A stretch of DNA of 64,000 nt from Bubalus kerabau (GCF_029407905.1 NW_026577882.1:1984001-2048000), one strand, 5' to 3'. Shown: positions 24,801 to 38,560, numbered from the stretch's first letter. Notes: generated by a model not told the origin, from the sequence alone. Made by a program: numbers and translations.

Positions 24801-27800
24801 ACAGAAAATCAGGTCTCGTCTTGTGTGGAGGAATGGAACTCCACTTGCCTCTCGAGTTGTTCACGGGGTGACAGACCACTTGTCGAACTGTGTTTGTAAC
24901 CTGCGGGTTTTTCTGGACGATGCACGGGGGTGTCAGTGCCCCTTCGTGTTGTGCTTTCATCCACAGGTTTTCCTTCGTAAAGGTGTCAGGGCATCACGTT
25001 CTTATCAAGAGCAGACCGGGAAATCGGGGTCTTTCGGCTTGTGGCACCACCCACGAGGCTATGTCTCGAATTTCCTCGTGAGACCTGCCTCATCCTTAGG
25101 TGCGCCGGAAAGGTCAGGAACCCCTTCCAGACATAGCAGGGGAATCGACACTCCTGTCGCGATCACGAGGGGAGAAGGAGCTCAAATGAAGTGGTTCCGG
25201 GAACCTCGGTGTTCCTTTCCAGTGAGACCGGTATGTCGGGGAATTTTGAGATTGCATCAAGGGTGCCAAGTACCATTTCGCACTTCAAGACAGAACGTGG
25301 GACTTCTCTTGAGTTGCTGTAGCAGGCAAGGGCCTCATCTAGCGCTGATGGGGGAACCACGTGGATTTTCTCGAGTTTCGGTGGGATTCTCGAGTTACGG
25401 TGTCGAATTCAGGCTTTCAATTGTATTGGCCCAGGGAAGTCCAATCTTCCATTCGATTTGCAAGGGAGAGCTGGCGATTGCTCTCTAGTAACTGCAGTGC
25501 AAAATAGACCTCATCTAGGCTTGTGTCCAGGACCGAATTTTCCTCTCCAGGTGCGACAGGAACTCGGGGTTGCATTCCAGACTCACACGGGGAGTCAGGC
25601 CTCGTCTCGAGGGGAAGCAAAGGACTCCGCTCTCCCTTCAAGTCCTGACAGGTATCTCTTGGAGCCAACTGAGAGGCCTAAAGAGAGTCAAGCCTCCTGT
25701 GGAGTCTGGAGAGAGGACTCGGTTTTGCTCTCCATGCCAGGCAGGAAAGAAGTCTCTCATCTCGTGATGATGGGGGCGTATCGTGGGTTTTCTCGAGCTG
25801 CGGTGCCTGAATGGGGTTTCCGAAGAGGTACGACGGGGAGCTCATGGAGACTCTCTTCAGGAGTCAGGGAAGTCAGGTCTCCATGCGCATGGTGATGAGG
25901 AGCGGGTCTTTGCTCTCGAGTCATGGTAGGGGAATCGGGCCTTAAGACACGCCGAAGGACTCTCAAGGTCTTTCTTGGGTCGCAGCAGGAAACCCTGTGT
26001 TCCCTCGACTTGTGCCGGTGACCTCAGGTAGATTCTCAAGGTGCCTCTGAGAATTCAGGGATACTGTGGAGTTGGGAGGGGCCTCTCGCGACTCATCTGG
26101 GTTTGGTGCAATGGAAGAGGGCCTCATCTCGAGTTGAGGCAGGAACCTCAGGTTTCCTCTCCATTTCTGACTCGGATGGCAGGGTCCCTGAAGAGTTGGG
26201 ACAGGAGAGTCAGGCCTCGTCTTGTGTAGAGGAAATGAACTCTGCTTGCCTATCGAGTTGTTCATGGGGTGACATTCCACTTGTCGAGCTGTGTGTAGAA
26301 TCTGCGTGTTTTTCTGTACGATGCATGGGAGTTTTAGTAACCCTTCTGTTGTGCCTTCATCCACAGGGTTGCCTTCGAAGTGGTGTCCGGGCATCGGGTT
26401 CTTATCCAGAGTGGACCGAACAATCGGGGTCTTTTGGCATGTGGCACCACCCACGAGGCTACGTCTCGAATTTCCTCCTGAGAAAGGCCTCATCCTTAGG
26501 TGCGCCGGGATGGGCGGGAACTCCTTCCAGGCAAAGCAGGGGAATTTACCCTCCTGTCGTGATCAGGAGGGGAGAAAGTGATCAGATGATGTGGTGCCGG
26601 GAACTTCGGTGTTACCTCGGTGAGAACGGTGTGTCGGGGAACTTTTGGGGTTACATCAAGGGTGAAAAGTAGCATTTCGCACTTCAAGACGGAACGTGGG
26701 ACTTCACTTGAGACGCTGTAGCGGGCCAGGGCCTCATCTTGGGATGACGAGTGAACCACGTGGTTTTTCTCGCATTGCGGCGGGAGTCTCGAGTTTCGAC
26801 GGGGGATTCAGATTTCCTCCTGTGTTGGCCCATGGAAGTCCAATCTTTCATTCGAGTTTCGAGGGTGAGCTGGGATCCCACTCGAGTCACTGCGGGGCAA
26901 AATAGACCATATCTACGCTTGTGTCCAGGACCGAATATTCCTCTCCAGGGGTGACAGGGATCTCGGGGTGGCATTCCAGACTCACCCGGGAAGTCCGGCC
27001 TTGTTTCTAGGGGAAGCAAAGTACTCCTGTTTCCTCTCGAGTCGCGACGGGTACCTATTGAGCGCACTGAGTAGCCTTAGTGAGTCAAGCCTCCCGTGGA
27101 GTTTGGAGAGACGACTCGGGATTGCCCTTCAGGCCATGCAGTGAATGATGGCCCTCATCTCACTATAACGGGGGCGTCTTGTGGGTTTTCTCGAGCTGCG
27201 GCGCCAGTGTGGGGTTTCTCACGAGGTACGACGGGGACCTCAGGGAGCCTCTCGTGAGGTGCCAGGGAAGTTAAGTCTCCATGCGCATGGGTACTGGGAG
27301 TGCTTCATTGCTCTTGAGACATGGTAGGGGAATCGGGCCTCAAGATGCATCAAAGAAGGACTATCCAATCTTTCTCGGGTTGCGGCAGGAAACCCTGGGT
27401 TCCATCAACTTGTGCCGGAGATCTCAGGGAGCTTGTCAGGGTGCCTCTGAGAAGTCAGGGACACTGTGGGTTGGAGGGACCTCTCGGGACTCCAGTGGTT
27501 TTGGTGCTATGGAAGAGGGCCTCATCTTGAGTTGAGGCAGGAACCTCAGGGTTCCTCTCCATTTCTGATTCGGATTGAAGGGTCCCAGCAGATTTGGGAC
27601 AGGAGAGTCAGGCCTCGTCCTGTGTGGAGAATGGAACTCAGCTTGCCTCTCGAGTTGTGCACGGGGTGACAGACCACGTGTCGAGCTGTGTGTGAAACCT
27701 GTAGGTTTTTCCGGACGGTGCACGGGTGTGTCTGTGCCCCTTCGTGTTGTGCCTTCATCCACAGGGTTGCCTTCTAAGGGGTGTCCAGTCATCGGGTTCT

Positions 27801-30800
27801 TATCAACAGCGGGCCGGGCAATCGGAGTCTTTCGGCATGTGGCACCACCCACGAGGCTACGTCTCGAACTTCCTCGTGAGACCGGCATCATCCTGAGGTG
27901 CGCCGTTAAGGTCGGGAAACCCTTGCAGACAAAGCAGGGGAATCGACCCTCCTGTCGTGATCAGGAGGGGAGAAGGCGCTCAAAAGAAATGGTGCCGGGA
28001 ACTTCGGTGTTCCCCTCAAGTGAGACCGGTATGTTGGGGAACTTTTGGGGTCGCATCAAGGGTGCCAAGTACTGTTTCGCACTTCAAGATGGAACGTGGG
28101 ACTACTCTTGAGACGCTGTAGCGGGAAAGTGCCTCATATTGCGATGATGGGGGAACCACTTGGTTTTTCTCGAGTTACGGCGGGATTCTCGAGTTACGAC
28201 GGGGATTTCAGGCTTCCTCTTGTGTTGTCCCAGGGAAGTCCAATCTTCAATTCGAGTTGCGAGGGAGAGCTGGGGATTGCGCACGAGTCACTGTAGGGAA
28301 AAAGAGACCTCATCTTGGCTTGTGTCCAGGATCTAATGTTCCTCTCCAGGGGCGACAGGGATCTCGGGGTTGCATTCCAGACTCACCCGGGGAGTCAGGC
28401 CTCGTCTCGAGGGGAAGCAAATGACTCCACTCTCCTCTCGAGTCGCGACGGATATCTCTTGGAGCCCACTGAGTGGCCTACAGGGAGCCAAGCTTCCTGT
28501 GGATTTTGGAGAGAGGACTCGGTATTGCTCTCCAGGCCATGCAGAAAAAGAAGGCCCTCATCTCGCGATGACAGGGGCATCTCGTGGGTTTTCTCGAGCT
28601 GAGGCACAAGTGTGGTGTTTCCCACGTGGTAAGGCTGGGAGCTCAGGGAGCATCTTGTGCGGCGCCAGGGAAGTCAGGTCTCCATGCGCGTGGCGAGGGG
28701 GAGTGCGTCATTGCTCTCTTGTCATGATAGGGGATTTGGACCTCAAGACGCATTGAAGAAGGACTCTCAAGGTCTTTCTCAGGTTGTGGCAGGAAACCAT
28801 GGGTTCCCTCAACTCATGCATGTTACGTCAGGGAGCTTCTCAGGTGCCTCTGTGAAATCAGGGATACTGTGGAGTTGGGAGTGACCTCTCGGAACTCCAC
28901 TGGGTTTGGTGAAATGGAAAAAGGCATCATCTTTAGATAAAGCAGGAACATCAGGTTTCCTCTTCATTTCTGCCTCGGATCGCATGTTCCTGCAGAGTTG
29001 GGAGAGGAGAGTCAGGACTCATCTTGTGTGGAGGAATGGAAATCCGCTTGCATCTCGAGTTGTTCACGGGGTGACAGGCCTCTTGTAGAGCTGTATGTGG
29101 AACCTGTGGGTTTTTCTGGACGATGCACAGGGGTGTCAGTGCCCCTTTTGTTGTACCTTCATCCACAGGGTTGTCTTCAAAGAGGTGTCTGGTCATCGGG
29201 TTCTTCTCAAGAGTGTACTGGGAAATCGGGGTCTTTCGGCATGTGGCACCCCCCACGAGGCCACGTCTCGAAATTTCCCATGAGTCCGGCTTCATCCTGA
29301 GGTGCGCCGTGAATGTCGGGAACCCCTTTAAGTCAAAGCAGGGGAATCGACCCTCTTGTCGCTATCAGGAGGGGAGAAGGGGCTCAAAAGAAGTGGTGCC
29401 GGGAACCTCAGTGTTCCCCTCAAATGAAACCGGTGTGTCGGGGAACATTTGGGGTCGCATTAAGGGTGCCAAGTAACGTTTTGCACTTCAACACGGAACG
29501 TGGGACTTCTCTTGAGACGCTGTAGTAAGCACGGGCCCCATCTTGTGATGACGGGGGAACCACGTGGTTTTTCTCGAGTTGCAGCAGGGAATTCAGGCTT
29601 CCTCTTGTGTTGGCCCAGGGAAGTCCAAATTTCCATACGAGTTGAGAGCTAGAGCTGGGGGTTGGCTCGAGTTATTGCAGGGCAAAAGAGACCTCATCTA
29701 GGCTTGTGTCTAGGACCTAATGTTCCTTTCAAGGGGCAACAGGGATCATGGAGTTGCATTCCAGATCCTCCCGAGGAGTCAGGCCTCTTCAAGAGGGTAA
29801 TGAATGGACTCCCCTCTCCTCTTGAGTCGCGACGGGTATCTCTTAGAGCCCATTGTGTGGCCTAAAGGGAGTCAAGCCTCCTGTGGAGATTGGAGAGAGG
29901 ACTCGGGATTGCTCTCCAGGCCATGCAGGAAAAGAAGGCCCGCATATCGTGATGACAGGGGCGTCTTGTGCATTTTCTCGAGGTGCGGTGCCAGGATGGG
30001 GTTTCTCACAAGATACGATGGGGAGCTCAGGGAGTCTCTCGTGTGGTGACAGGAAAGTCAGGTCTCCATGCACGTGTGGAGGGGGAGCGCGTCATTGCTC
30101 TCGAGTCATGGTAGGGGCATCGGGCCTCAAAAGGCGTTGAAGAACGACTCTCAAGGTCTATCTCCGGTTGCGGCAGGAAACCCTGGTTTTTCTCGACTTG
30201 TGCCGGTGACCTCAGGGAGCTTAACATGGTGCCTCTGAGAAGTCAGGGATTCTGTGGAGTTGGGAGGGGCCACTCGGGACACCACTGGGTGTGGTATAAT
30301 GCAAGAGGGCCTCATCTCGTGTTGAGGAAGGAACCTCAGGGTTCCTCTCCATTTCAGACTCCGATCTCAGGATTCCTGCAGAGTTGGGACAGGAGAGTCA
30401 GGCCTCGTATTCTGTGGAGAAATGAAACTTAGCTTGCCTCTCGAGTTGTTCACGAGGTAACAGATCACTTGTCGAGCTGTATGTGGAACCTGCAGAATTT
30501 TCCAAAAGATGCATGGGTGTGCAGGGCCCCTCCTTATTGTGCCTTCATCCAACGGGATACATTCGAAGAAGTGTACGAGCATCGGGTTCTTATTAATAGC
30601 GGACCAGGAAATGGGGTCTTTCCGCATGTGGCACCACCCACGAGGCAACATCTCCAATTTCCTCGTGAGATCGGCCTCATTCTGAGGTGCGCTGGGAAGA
30701 TCGGTAACACCTTCCAGACAAAGCAGGAGAATCGACACTCCTGTTGCAATCAGGAGGGGAAAAGGGGCTCAAATGATGTGGTGTGGGGAACATGGGTGTT

Positions 30801-30900
30801 CCCCTCGAGTGAGGCATGTACGTTGGGGAACTTTGCGGGTGCCATCATGGGTGCAGAGTACCATTTTGCACTTCAGTAGGTACGTGGGACTTCTTTTGAG
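15834..30900. repeat. 1.4-kb satellite array, type A monomers
   Basis: About 10.7 diverged monomers. The same landmark (some copies variant) falls at 16292, 17702, 19107, 20519, 21921, 23324, 24744, 26161, 27559, 28963 and 30349, so periods are 1386-1420 bp. Removing the L1 and one TSD gives 1417 bp between the last left-hand landmark (6701) and the first right-hand one, so phase is kept. Monomers at 19107, 23324 and 24744 carry an inserted ~13-20-bp variant in place of CCATTTCT. Short open frames occur but are broken differently in each monomer, as expected of non-coding satellite. Confidence 0.9.
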
Positions 30901-33447
30901 ACGCCGTGGCGGGCAAGGGGCTCATGCTGCGAAGACGATGGAACCACGTGGTTTTTCTCGAGTTGCGGCGGCATTCTCGAGTTACGACGGGGATCTCAGC
31001 CTTCCCCTTGGGTTGGCCCTGGGAAGCCCAATCTTCCCCTTGGGTTGCGAGGGAAAGCTGGGGGTTGCGCTCGAGTCACTGCAGGGCCGAAGAGACCTCA
31101 CCTAGGCGTGTGTCCGGAACCTAATTTTCCTCTCCAGGAAAGGCAGGGATCTCGGGGTTGCATTCCAGGCTCCCCCGGGGAGTCAGGCCTCGTCTCGAGG
31201 GGAAGCCAAGGACTCCGCTCTCCTCTCGAGTCGCGACGCGGGTCTCTTGGAGTCCCCTGAGCGGCCTCAACGGAGTCCAGCCTCCTCTTCCGTTTGGACA
31301 GAGGACCCGGGATTGCTCTCCAGGCCATGCAGGAAAAGAAGGCCCTCAGCTCGCGAGGACGGGGGCGTCTCAGTGGTTTCCTCGAGCTGCGGCGCCCGTG
31401 GGGGTTTTCTCCCGAGGCACGACGAGGATCTCAGGGAGCCTCTCGTGCGGCGCCAGGGAAGTCAGGTCTCCATGCGCGTGGCGAGGGGGAGCGCGTCCTG
31501 GCTCTCGAGTCACGGGAGGGGACTAGGGCCTCGAGACGCGTTGAAGAAGGACTCTCGAGGTCTTTCTCGGGGGGCGGCGGGAAACCCTCGTTTCCCTCGC
31601 CTTCTGCCGGGGACCTTAGGGAACTTGCCAGGGTGCCTCTGAGAGGCGAGGGATCCTGTGGAGGTGGCGAGGCACCTTGGGACTCCGCTGGGTCTGGCGC
31701 AACGGAAGAGGGCCTCACCTCGAGGGGAGGCAGGAACCTCAGGCTTCCTCTCTGTTTCGGACTCCGACTGCAGGGTCCCTGCAGAGTTGGGACAGGAGAG
31801 TCAGGCCTCGTCTTGTCTGAGGAAGGGAACCCCGCCTGCCTCTCGAGTTGCTTAGGGGGTCTCAGGCCCCCCGTCGAGCTGTGTGTGGAACCCGCGGGTC
31901 TTTGCGGACGATGCACGGGGGTGGCAGTGCCCCTTCGTGTTGTGCCTTCACCCACAGGGTTGCCTTCGAAGAGGGGTCCGGGCCTCGGGTCCTTCTCAAG
32001 AGCGGACCGGGGAATCGGGGGCGTTCGGCATGTGGCCCCACCCACGTGGCTCGTCTCGAATTTCCTCGTGAGACCGGCCTCATCCTGAGGTGCGCCGGGA
32101 AGGCCGGGAACCCCTTCCAGACCACGCAGGGGAATCGCCTCTACTGTCGCGATCAGGAGGGGAGAAGGGGCTCAGAGGAAGCGGTGCCGGGACCCTCGGT
32201 GTTCCCCTCGGGGGACCCCGGCGTGTCGGGGGACTTTTGGGGGTCGCAGGAAGGCTGTCAGGGACCGTTTCGCCCTTCAGGGCGGAACAGGGGACTTCCC
32301 TTGAGACGCCGTCGCGGGCAAGGGCCTCATCTTGCCAAGAGGTGGGAACCACGTGGTTTTGCTCGAGTTGCAGCGGCATTCTCGAGTTACGACGGGCATC
32401 TCAGCCTTCCCCTTGGGTTGGCCCTGGGAAGCCCAATCTTCCCCTCGGGTTGCGAGGGAAAGCTGGGGGTTGCGCTCGAGTCACTGCAGGGCCGAAGAGA
32501 CCTCACCTAGGCGTGTGTCCGGGACCTAATATTCCTCTCCAGGGAAGGCAGGGATCTCGGGGTTGCATTCCAGGCTCCCCCGGGGAGTCAGGCCTCGTCT
32601 CGAGGGGAAGCCAAGGACTCCGCTCTCCTCTCGAGTCGCGACGCGGGTCTCTTGGAGCCCCCTGAGCGGCCTCAAGGGAGTCCAGCCTCCTCTTCCGTTT
32701 GGAGAGAGGACCCGGGATTGCTCTCCAGGCCATGCAGGAAAAGGAGGCCCTCAGCTCGCGAGGACGGGGGCGTCTCAGTGGTTTCCTCGAGCTGCGGCGC
32801 CCGTGGGGGTTTTCTCCCGAGGCACGACGAGGATCTCAGGGAGCCTCTCGTGCGGCGCCAGGGAAGTCAGGTCTCCATGCGCGTGGCGAGGGGGAGCGCG
32901 TCCTGGCTCTCGAGTCACGGGAGGGGACTAGGGCCTCGAGACGCGTTGAAGAAGGACTCTCGAGGTCTTTCTCGGGAGGCGGCAGGAAACCCTCGTTTCC
33001 CTCGCCTTCTGCCGGGGACCTTAGGGAACTTCCCAGGGTGCCTCTGAGAGGCGAGGGATCCTGTGGAGGTGGCGGGGCCCCTCGGGACTCCGCTGGGTCT
33101 GGCGCAACGGAAGAGGGCCTCACCTCGAGGGGAGGCAGGCACCTCAGGCTTCCTCTGCGTTTCGGACTCCGACCGCAGGGTCCCTGCAGAGTTGGGACAG
33201 GAGAGTCAGGCCTCGTCTTGTCTGAGGAAGGGAACGCCGCTGGCCTCTCGAGTTGCTCAGGGGGTCTCAGGCCCCCCGTCAAGCTGTGTGTGGAACCCGC
33301 GGGTCTTTGCGGACGATGCACGGGGGTGGCAGTGCCCCTTCGTGTTGTGCCTTCACCCACAGGGTTGCCTTGGAAGAGGGGTCCGGGCCTCGGGTCCTTC
33401 TCAAGAGCGGACCGGGGAATCGGGGGCGTTCGGCATGTGGCCCCACC
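30900..33447. repeat. 1.4-kb satellite, CpG-rich type B monomers
   Basis: About 1.8 monomers with landmark CTGTTTCGGA or GCGTTTCGGA at 31752 and 33157 (1405 bp apart). They differ from type A in consistent positions: CGCCCGTGGGGGTTTTCTCC near 31394, GACTAGGGCCTCGAGACGCG near 31521 and TGCCGGGGACCTTAGGG near 31604. CpGs are largely intact, and the two copies resemble each other much more than type A copies do. The change to type A is near 33447, where CCACGTGGCTCGTCTCG becomes CCACGAGGCTACGTCTCG. This type matches the 43.5-50.2 kb block. Confidence 0.85.
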
Positions 33448-34073
33448 CACGAGGCTACGTCTCGAACTTCCTCATGAGACCGGCCTCATCCTGAGGTGCG
33501 CCCGGAAGGTCGGGAACCCCTTGCAGACAGAGAAGGGGAGTCGACCCTCCTGTCGCAATCAGGAGAGGAGAAGGGGTCAGATGAAGTGGTGCCGGGACAC
33601 TCGGTGTTCCCCTTGAGTGAGTCTGGTATGTCGCGGAACTTTTGGGGTCGCATCAAGGGTGCCAAGTACCGTTTCGCACTTCAGGATGGAACGTGGACTT
33701 CTCTTGAGATGCTGTAGCGGACAAAGGGACTCATCTTGCGATGACGAGGGAAGCACGTGGATTTTCTCGAGTTTCGGTGGGATTCTCGAGTTACGACGGG
33801 GAATTCAGGCTTCCTCTTGTGTTGGCCCAGGAAGTCTAATCTTCCTTTCGAGTTGCTAGGGAGTGCTGTGGATTGTGCTCCATTCACTGAAGGGCAAACT
33901 AGACCTCATCTAGGCTTGTATCCAGGACTTAATGTTCCTCTCCATACACGACAGGGATTTGGGGTTGCATTCCATACTCACTCGGGGAGTCAGGCCTCAT
34001 CTCGAGGGGAAGCAAAGGACTCCATTCTCTTCTCGAGCCGCTACAGGTATCTCTTGGAGCCCACTGAGTGGCC
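33447..34073. repeat. Terminal type A satellite fragment at junction with second family
   Basis: A partial monomer ending at GAGTGGCCT, then an abrupt change to the S/L repeat family (CTCTGTAGGAGAGCTC). The same ending recurs at 51517, so the junction was duplicated with its surroundings. Offset between the copies is 17,443 bp. Confidence 0.85.
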
Positions 34074-37000
34074 TTTGCTCTGTAGGAGAGCTCTAGTGTA
34101 CATAAGCCTGTACATAAGTGAACACAGACACTCTGTGTGCATGTTGCTGCGTACCCAAAATAGGGCCACAAGGAGCCTCATGCTCTCCATGCAGCGCGGA
34201 AGCTGTGCAGCCACGCAGCAGCTGAAGAATCCAACCAATTGCTCTTTTCTTACCTCTGACAGAGCTCGCATTGCCGTAGCCCTTGGCAGTTTGGAAACAC
34301 TGGACCCTAACCCCTCTCAAAGTAGGCCTGGGTTCTAGTTCGAATAGAAAGTCAATAGCGGAGCTGAGGACAGGAACGCGGCAGTCATTTATCACACGCT
34401 CCTGCAGCCTTCTACTACAGGGACACTAATGCTAGAAGCTAGGAATGTCTTTGCAAGGTGCGCAAAGGACAAGGGAGAACCTCGACCCTGACTCTAGTAT
34501 TTCAGCCCCCTGAGCAGATCTGAGGTTCTCCCGCTGTAGAAGCTAACCCATTCCTTTCAAATACAGGCTTCCTAACACAGGGCCAGTTGGCTGCTTGCTC
34601 TTCCACGAAGCAGGCTTCCTTAACTTGCAAACTGCGAATTCCGCTTAACAGCCTGGAGGAAAAATCGCTTCTTGGAAGATTTTTTTCAGAGGCTGTATCC
34701 CCGGAGCTGGGGCCAAGCTAGGGGACCCATACTGACAATGGAAGGCAAAACCACATCCAATGTCTTTGCTCTGGAGGACAGCTTTGGTGAGCCTAAGTCT
34801 TTCAGGAATATTTCTGGCTCCAACAGAGTCAAATTCTGTGTGTGAAGCTGCACAGCCAAAATAGGGGAACAGAGAGCCTGATTCTCTCTGTGTAGCTTTG
34901 AAGCTGTCATTCAAACAACAGCTTGAGAATCCATACAATGCTCTCCCTTACTGCTAAGAGAATTCTCATTGCTGTAGTCCTTGACAGTTTGTAGAAATCC
35001 GCACCCTAACCCTTCTCCAAGTAGGCCTGGGTCCTAGTTCGGAGGAACATGCAATGGCGGAGCTGAGGCCAGTAAGGCACCAGTCAGGTCTCACACACTC
35101 TTGCAGCCTGATCGTCCAGGGACAGTAAGCCCTCTTTTTCCCTGCAGGAGGCTCACTTGACTTCCCTCCTGTGAGCTGCATTTCCCAGCCTGGGGGAAAA
35201 GAGGTCCCTGGAGATCTTTTCTCAGGGGCTCCTTCCCCGGAGCTGGGGAGGACCTCGAGGACCCAACTCACAGGTGAAGGCAAAAGCACATGGACAGGTC
35301 TATGCTCTGTATGAGAGCTCTAGTGAACCTCATCTCTCAGGAACATTCTGGCCTCCTATAGAGACACCTCTGTATGTGAAGCTACACACCCAACATAGGG
35401 GCAAATGGAGCCTGATTCTCCCCGTGGGGTGCTGATACTTTGTGGCAAAGCACCTGCTTGATAATCTATCCACTTAGGCTTCCCTCGCCTTGACAGTGGT
35501 CCCATTGCTGTAGCCCTTGGCAGTTTGGAAAGAAGAAGACCCTTACCCTTCATAAAGTAGGACTTTGTCCTAGTTTGAATGGAAAGGTAATAGCTGAGCT
35601 GAGGCCAATAAGGTGCCTGCCAAGTCTGACATACTCCCGTAGCCTTCACCTTCATGGAAAATAACTCTAGAATCTGGGAATGTCTTTGCAAGGCTGGCAA
35701 AGGGCAGTCAGGAACCAGCACCCTGCCTCTGGAATTACCGACTTCTGAGCAGATCTGGAGGTCTCCTTTAGGAGAAGCTAACCCATTCTTTCCAAATAGA
35801 GGCTTCCAAACAGGCCAGTTGGCTGCCTTTTCGCGCACGAAGGAGGCCTGCTTTTCTCGCATCCTATGAAGCCCTGTTCCCAGCCTCTGGGAAAAGCGGA
35901 TCTTGAAGATATTTTCTCAGGGGTTGTTTCCATGGAGCTGGGGCCGAGATCAGAGACCCAATCGCACAGGGGAAGGAAAACCACATGGACAAGTCTTTGC
36001 TCTCCAGGAGACCTCTAAGTGAAACTTACTGTGTCAGGAACGTTCTTGACTCCTATGGAGACACCCCTGTGTGTGAAGCTGTGTACCCAACAAGGGGGCA
36101 CACAGGGCCTGATTCTCTCTTTGCAGCTTTGAAGCTGTCGTTCAAACAACAGCTTGAGAATCCATAGAATGCTCTCCCTTACCTCTGAGAGACTTCTCAT
36201 TGCTGTAGCCTTTGGCAGTTTTTACAAATCCACACCCAAACCCTTCTCCAAGTAGGCCTGGGTCCTGGTTTGGATGGCCATGCAATGGCAGAGCTGAGGT
36301 CAGTAAGGCACCAGTCAGGTGTCACACACTCTGGCAGCCTGCTGCTCCAGGGACAGTAAGGCCTATTTTTCCCTGCAGGAGGCTCGCTTGCCTTGCCTCC
36401 TGTGAACTGCGTTTCCCAGCCTGGGCAAAAAGCGGTTCCTGGAGATCTTTTCTCAGGGGCTCTATCCCCAGAGCTGGGGTGGACCTCGGGGGCCCAACTC
36501 ACAGGGCAAGGCAAAACCACATGGACAGGTCTATGCTCTGTAGCAGACTTCTAGTGAACCTCATCTCTCAGGAACATTCTTGGCTCCTATAGAGACACTT
36601 CTGTGTGTGAAGCTGCGTACCTAACATAGGGGCACAGAGAGCCTGATTCTCTCTGTTCATTTTGACGCTGTCATTCAGAAAACAGCTTGAGAATCCATAA
36701 AATGCTCTCCCTACCACTGAGAGAATTCTCACTGCTGTAGCCCTTGGCACTTTGTAGAAATCTGCACCCAAACGCTTTTCCAAGTAGGCCTGGGTGCTAG
36801 CTCGGATGAACAGGCAATGGCGGAGCTGAGGCCAGTAAGGCAACAGTCAGGTTTCACACACTCTGGCAGCCTGCTTCTCCAGGGACTGTAAGGCCTCTTT
36901 TACTCTGCAGGAGATTCGCTTGCCTTACTTCCTGTGAACAGCATTTCCCAGCCTCGGCGAAGCGGTTCCTGGAGATCTTTTCTCAGGGACAGTTTCCCCG

Positions 37001-38135
37001 GAGGTGTGGCGGACCTCGAGGACCCAACTCACAGGGGAAGGCAAAACCACATTGACAGGTCTATGCTCTGTAGGAGAGGTTTAGTGAACCTAATCTCTCA
37101 GGAACATTCTTGGCTCCTATAGAGACAACTCTGTGTGTGAAGCTACACTCCCAACATTGGTGCACAGGGAGCTTGATTCTCTCCGTGGGGTGCTGATGCT
37201 TTGTGGCAAAGCACCTGCTTGAGAATCCATCCTCTTAGGCTTCCCTCACCTTGACAGAGGTCTCATTGCTGTAGCCCTTGGCAGTTTGCAAAGAAGAAGA
37301 CCCTTACCCTTCATAAAGTAGGGCCTTGCCCTAGTTTGAATGGAAAGGCAATAGCTGAGCTGAGGTCAATAAGGAGCCAGTCCCGTCTGACACATTCCCG
37401 AAGCCTTCTCCTTCATGGAAAATAACTCTAGAATCTAGGAATATCTTTGCAAGGCTAGCAAAGGACAGTCAGGAACCAGTACCCTGCCTCTGGAATTACC
37501 AACTTCTGAGCAGATCTGGAGGTCTCCTTTAGGAGAAGCTAACCCATTCCTTCCAAATAGAGGCTTCAAAACACAGGCAGGTGGGCTGCCTTTTTGTTCC
37601 CGATGGAGGCGTGCTTTTCTCTCCTGCTACGAACCCCGGTTCCCAGACACTGGGAAAAGTGGATCTTGAAGATATTTTCTCAGGGGTTGTTTCCACGGAG
37701 CTGGGGCCGAGCCTGGAGACCCAAAGGCACAGGGGAAGGCAAGACCACATGGACAAGCCTTTGCTCTTTAGTATAGCTCTAATGAACCTCACCCTGTCAG
37801 GATCTTTCTTGATTCCTACGGAGACACACCTGTGTGTGAAGCTGCGGCTACAGAGAGCCTGATTCCCTCCGTTTACCGCTGAGTCTGCATTGCCAAGCAA
37901 CAGCTTGGGAACGCAGCCTGGGGCACTTCCCTTCCCTCGGACAGAGCTCTCCTTGCGGTAGGCCTTGGTAGTTTGCATACAATGGGGCCCTAAGCCCTCT
38001 GCAAGTTGGCCTGGCTCCTAGGTCCAAAGGGCAGGCCAGAGCGGAGCTGAGGCTGTCAGGCTCCAGACACATCTCCCATACTCCTACATCCTGCTCCTAC
38101 CCGGGCGTGAACGCTAGAAGATGGGAAGGTACCTG
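34074..38135. repeat. Second tandem family (S/L units), copy 1
   Basis: Units share landmark GGAACATTCTTGGCTCCTAT, in full or variant form, at 34811, 35343, 36038, 36571, 37101 and 37799. Spacings are 532, 695, 533, 530 and 698 bp, i.e. S, L, S, S, L. A more diverged L-like unit precedes them (34081-34768) and a partial one follows. The L unit has an extra ~165 bp including GCTAACCCATTC and GCAGATCTGGAGGTCTCC. The basic repeat is an S+L dimer of ~1227 bp. I recall a ~1.2-kb insertion in a bovine 1.711 satellite with LTR-like features; this family may be that element, but I cannot confirm it. No coding capacity is seen. Confidence 0.85.
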
Positions 38136-38558
38136 GACCGTGCAGGGGCTGGGCGAACGCAGGCGGCGTGGGGCGGGGGTCGGCTTCTGGCGGGGGTGGG
38201 GGCGGGCTTCCCAGTTGTGCTCTCAGAGGTGGACACTGAGGCTGAAAACTCGCCGGGAGCGCACCCTGGACTGGGTAAACCCGGGCTGCGGGGGTCGAGA
38301 TTCAGATGGCTTTGGGTGGGGGTCGGTCCCAGTTGTGCTCCCGGGGTCGCCACTGCGGCTGGGAACGCACCGGGAGCGCGGCAGGGGCGGGGCTAACCCT
38401 GGCGGAGCGGGGCGGGGTCGGCTCACGGGGGGGATGGGGAGGGGTTCCCAGTTGCGCTCTCGGGGGTTGCAACTGCGGCTGGGAACGCCCATTTCGTCCG
38501 CTCCTGGGTCCCCAAGGATCGCCATCCCGTGGGTGCAGCGGAGGGCTGCGGACCACAG

Positions 38559-38560
38559 GT
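38559..38560 (+). promoter_or_regulatory. Consensus splice donor in M copy 1
   Basis: CAG/GTAAGG matches the vertebrate 5' splice-site consensus. The same site is kept at 43041-43042 (ACAG/GTAAGG) and 59761-59762. Use in a transcript is unproven. Confidence 0.5.

Noticed and set aside
30900..33616. Long open reading frames (200-336 codons, both strands) in type B satellite, e.g. 32699-33616, 45955-46965 and 49109-50107
   Set aside because: Frames overlap on both strands at the same monomer phase, track high GC content, show no recognisable domain, and are broken in type A monomers. They are a by-product of repetition and base composition.
1..34073. CENP-B box (NTTCGNNNNANNCGGGN) in the satellite
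   Set aside because: TTCG motifs such as CATTCGAGTTGCGAGGG lack the required A and CGGG spacing in the monomers I inspected. A pattern scan of all monomers would settle it.
34811..35343. S/L units as protein-coding exons
   Set aside because: Frames shorter than ~170 codons, differently broken from unit to unit, on both strands, with no recognisable domain.
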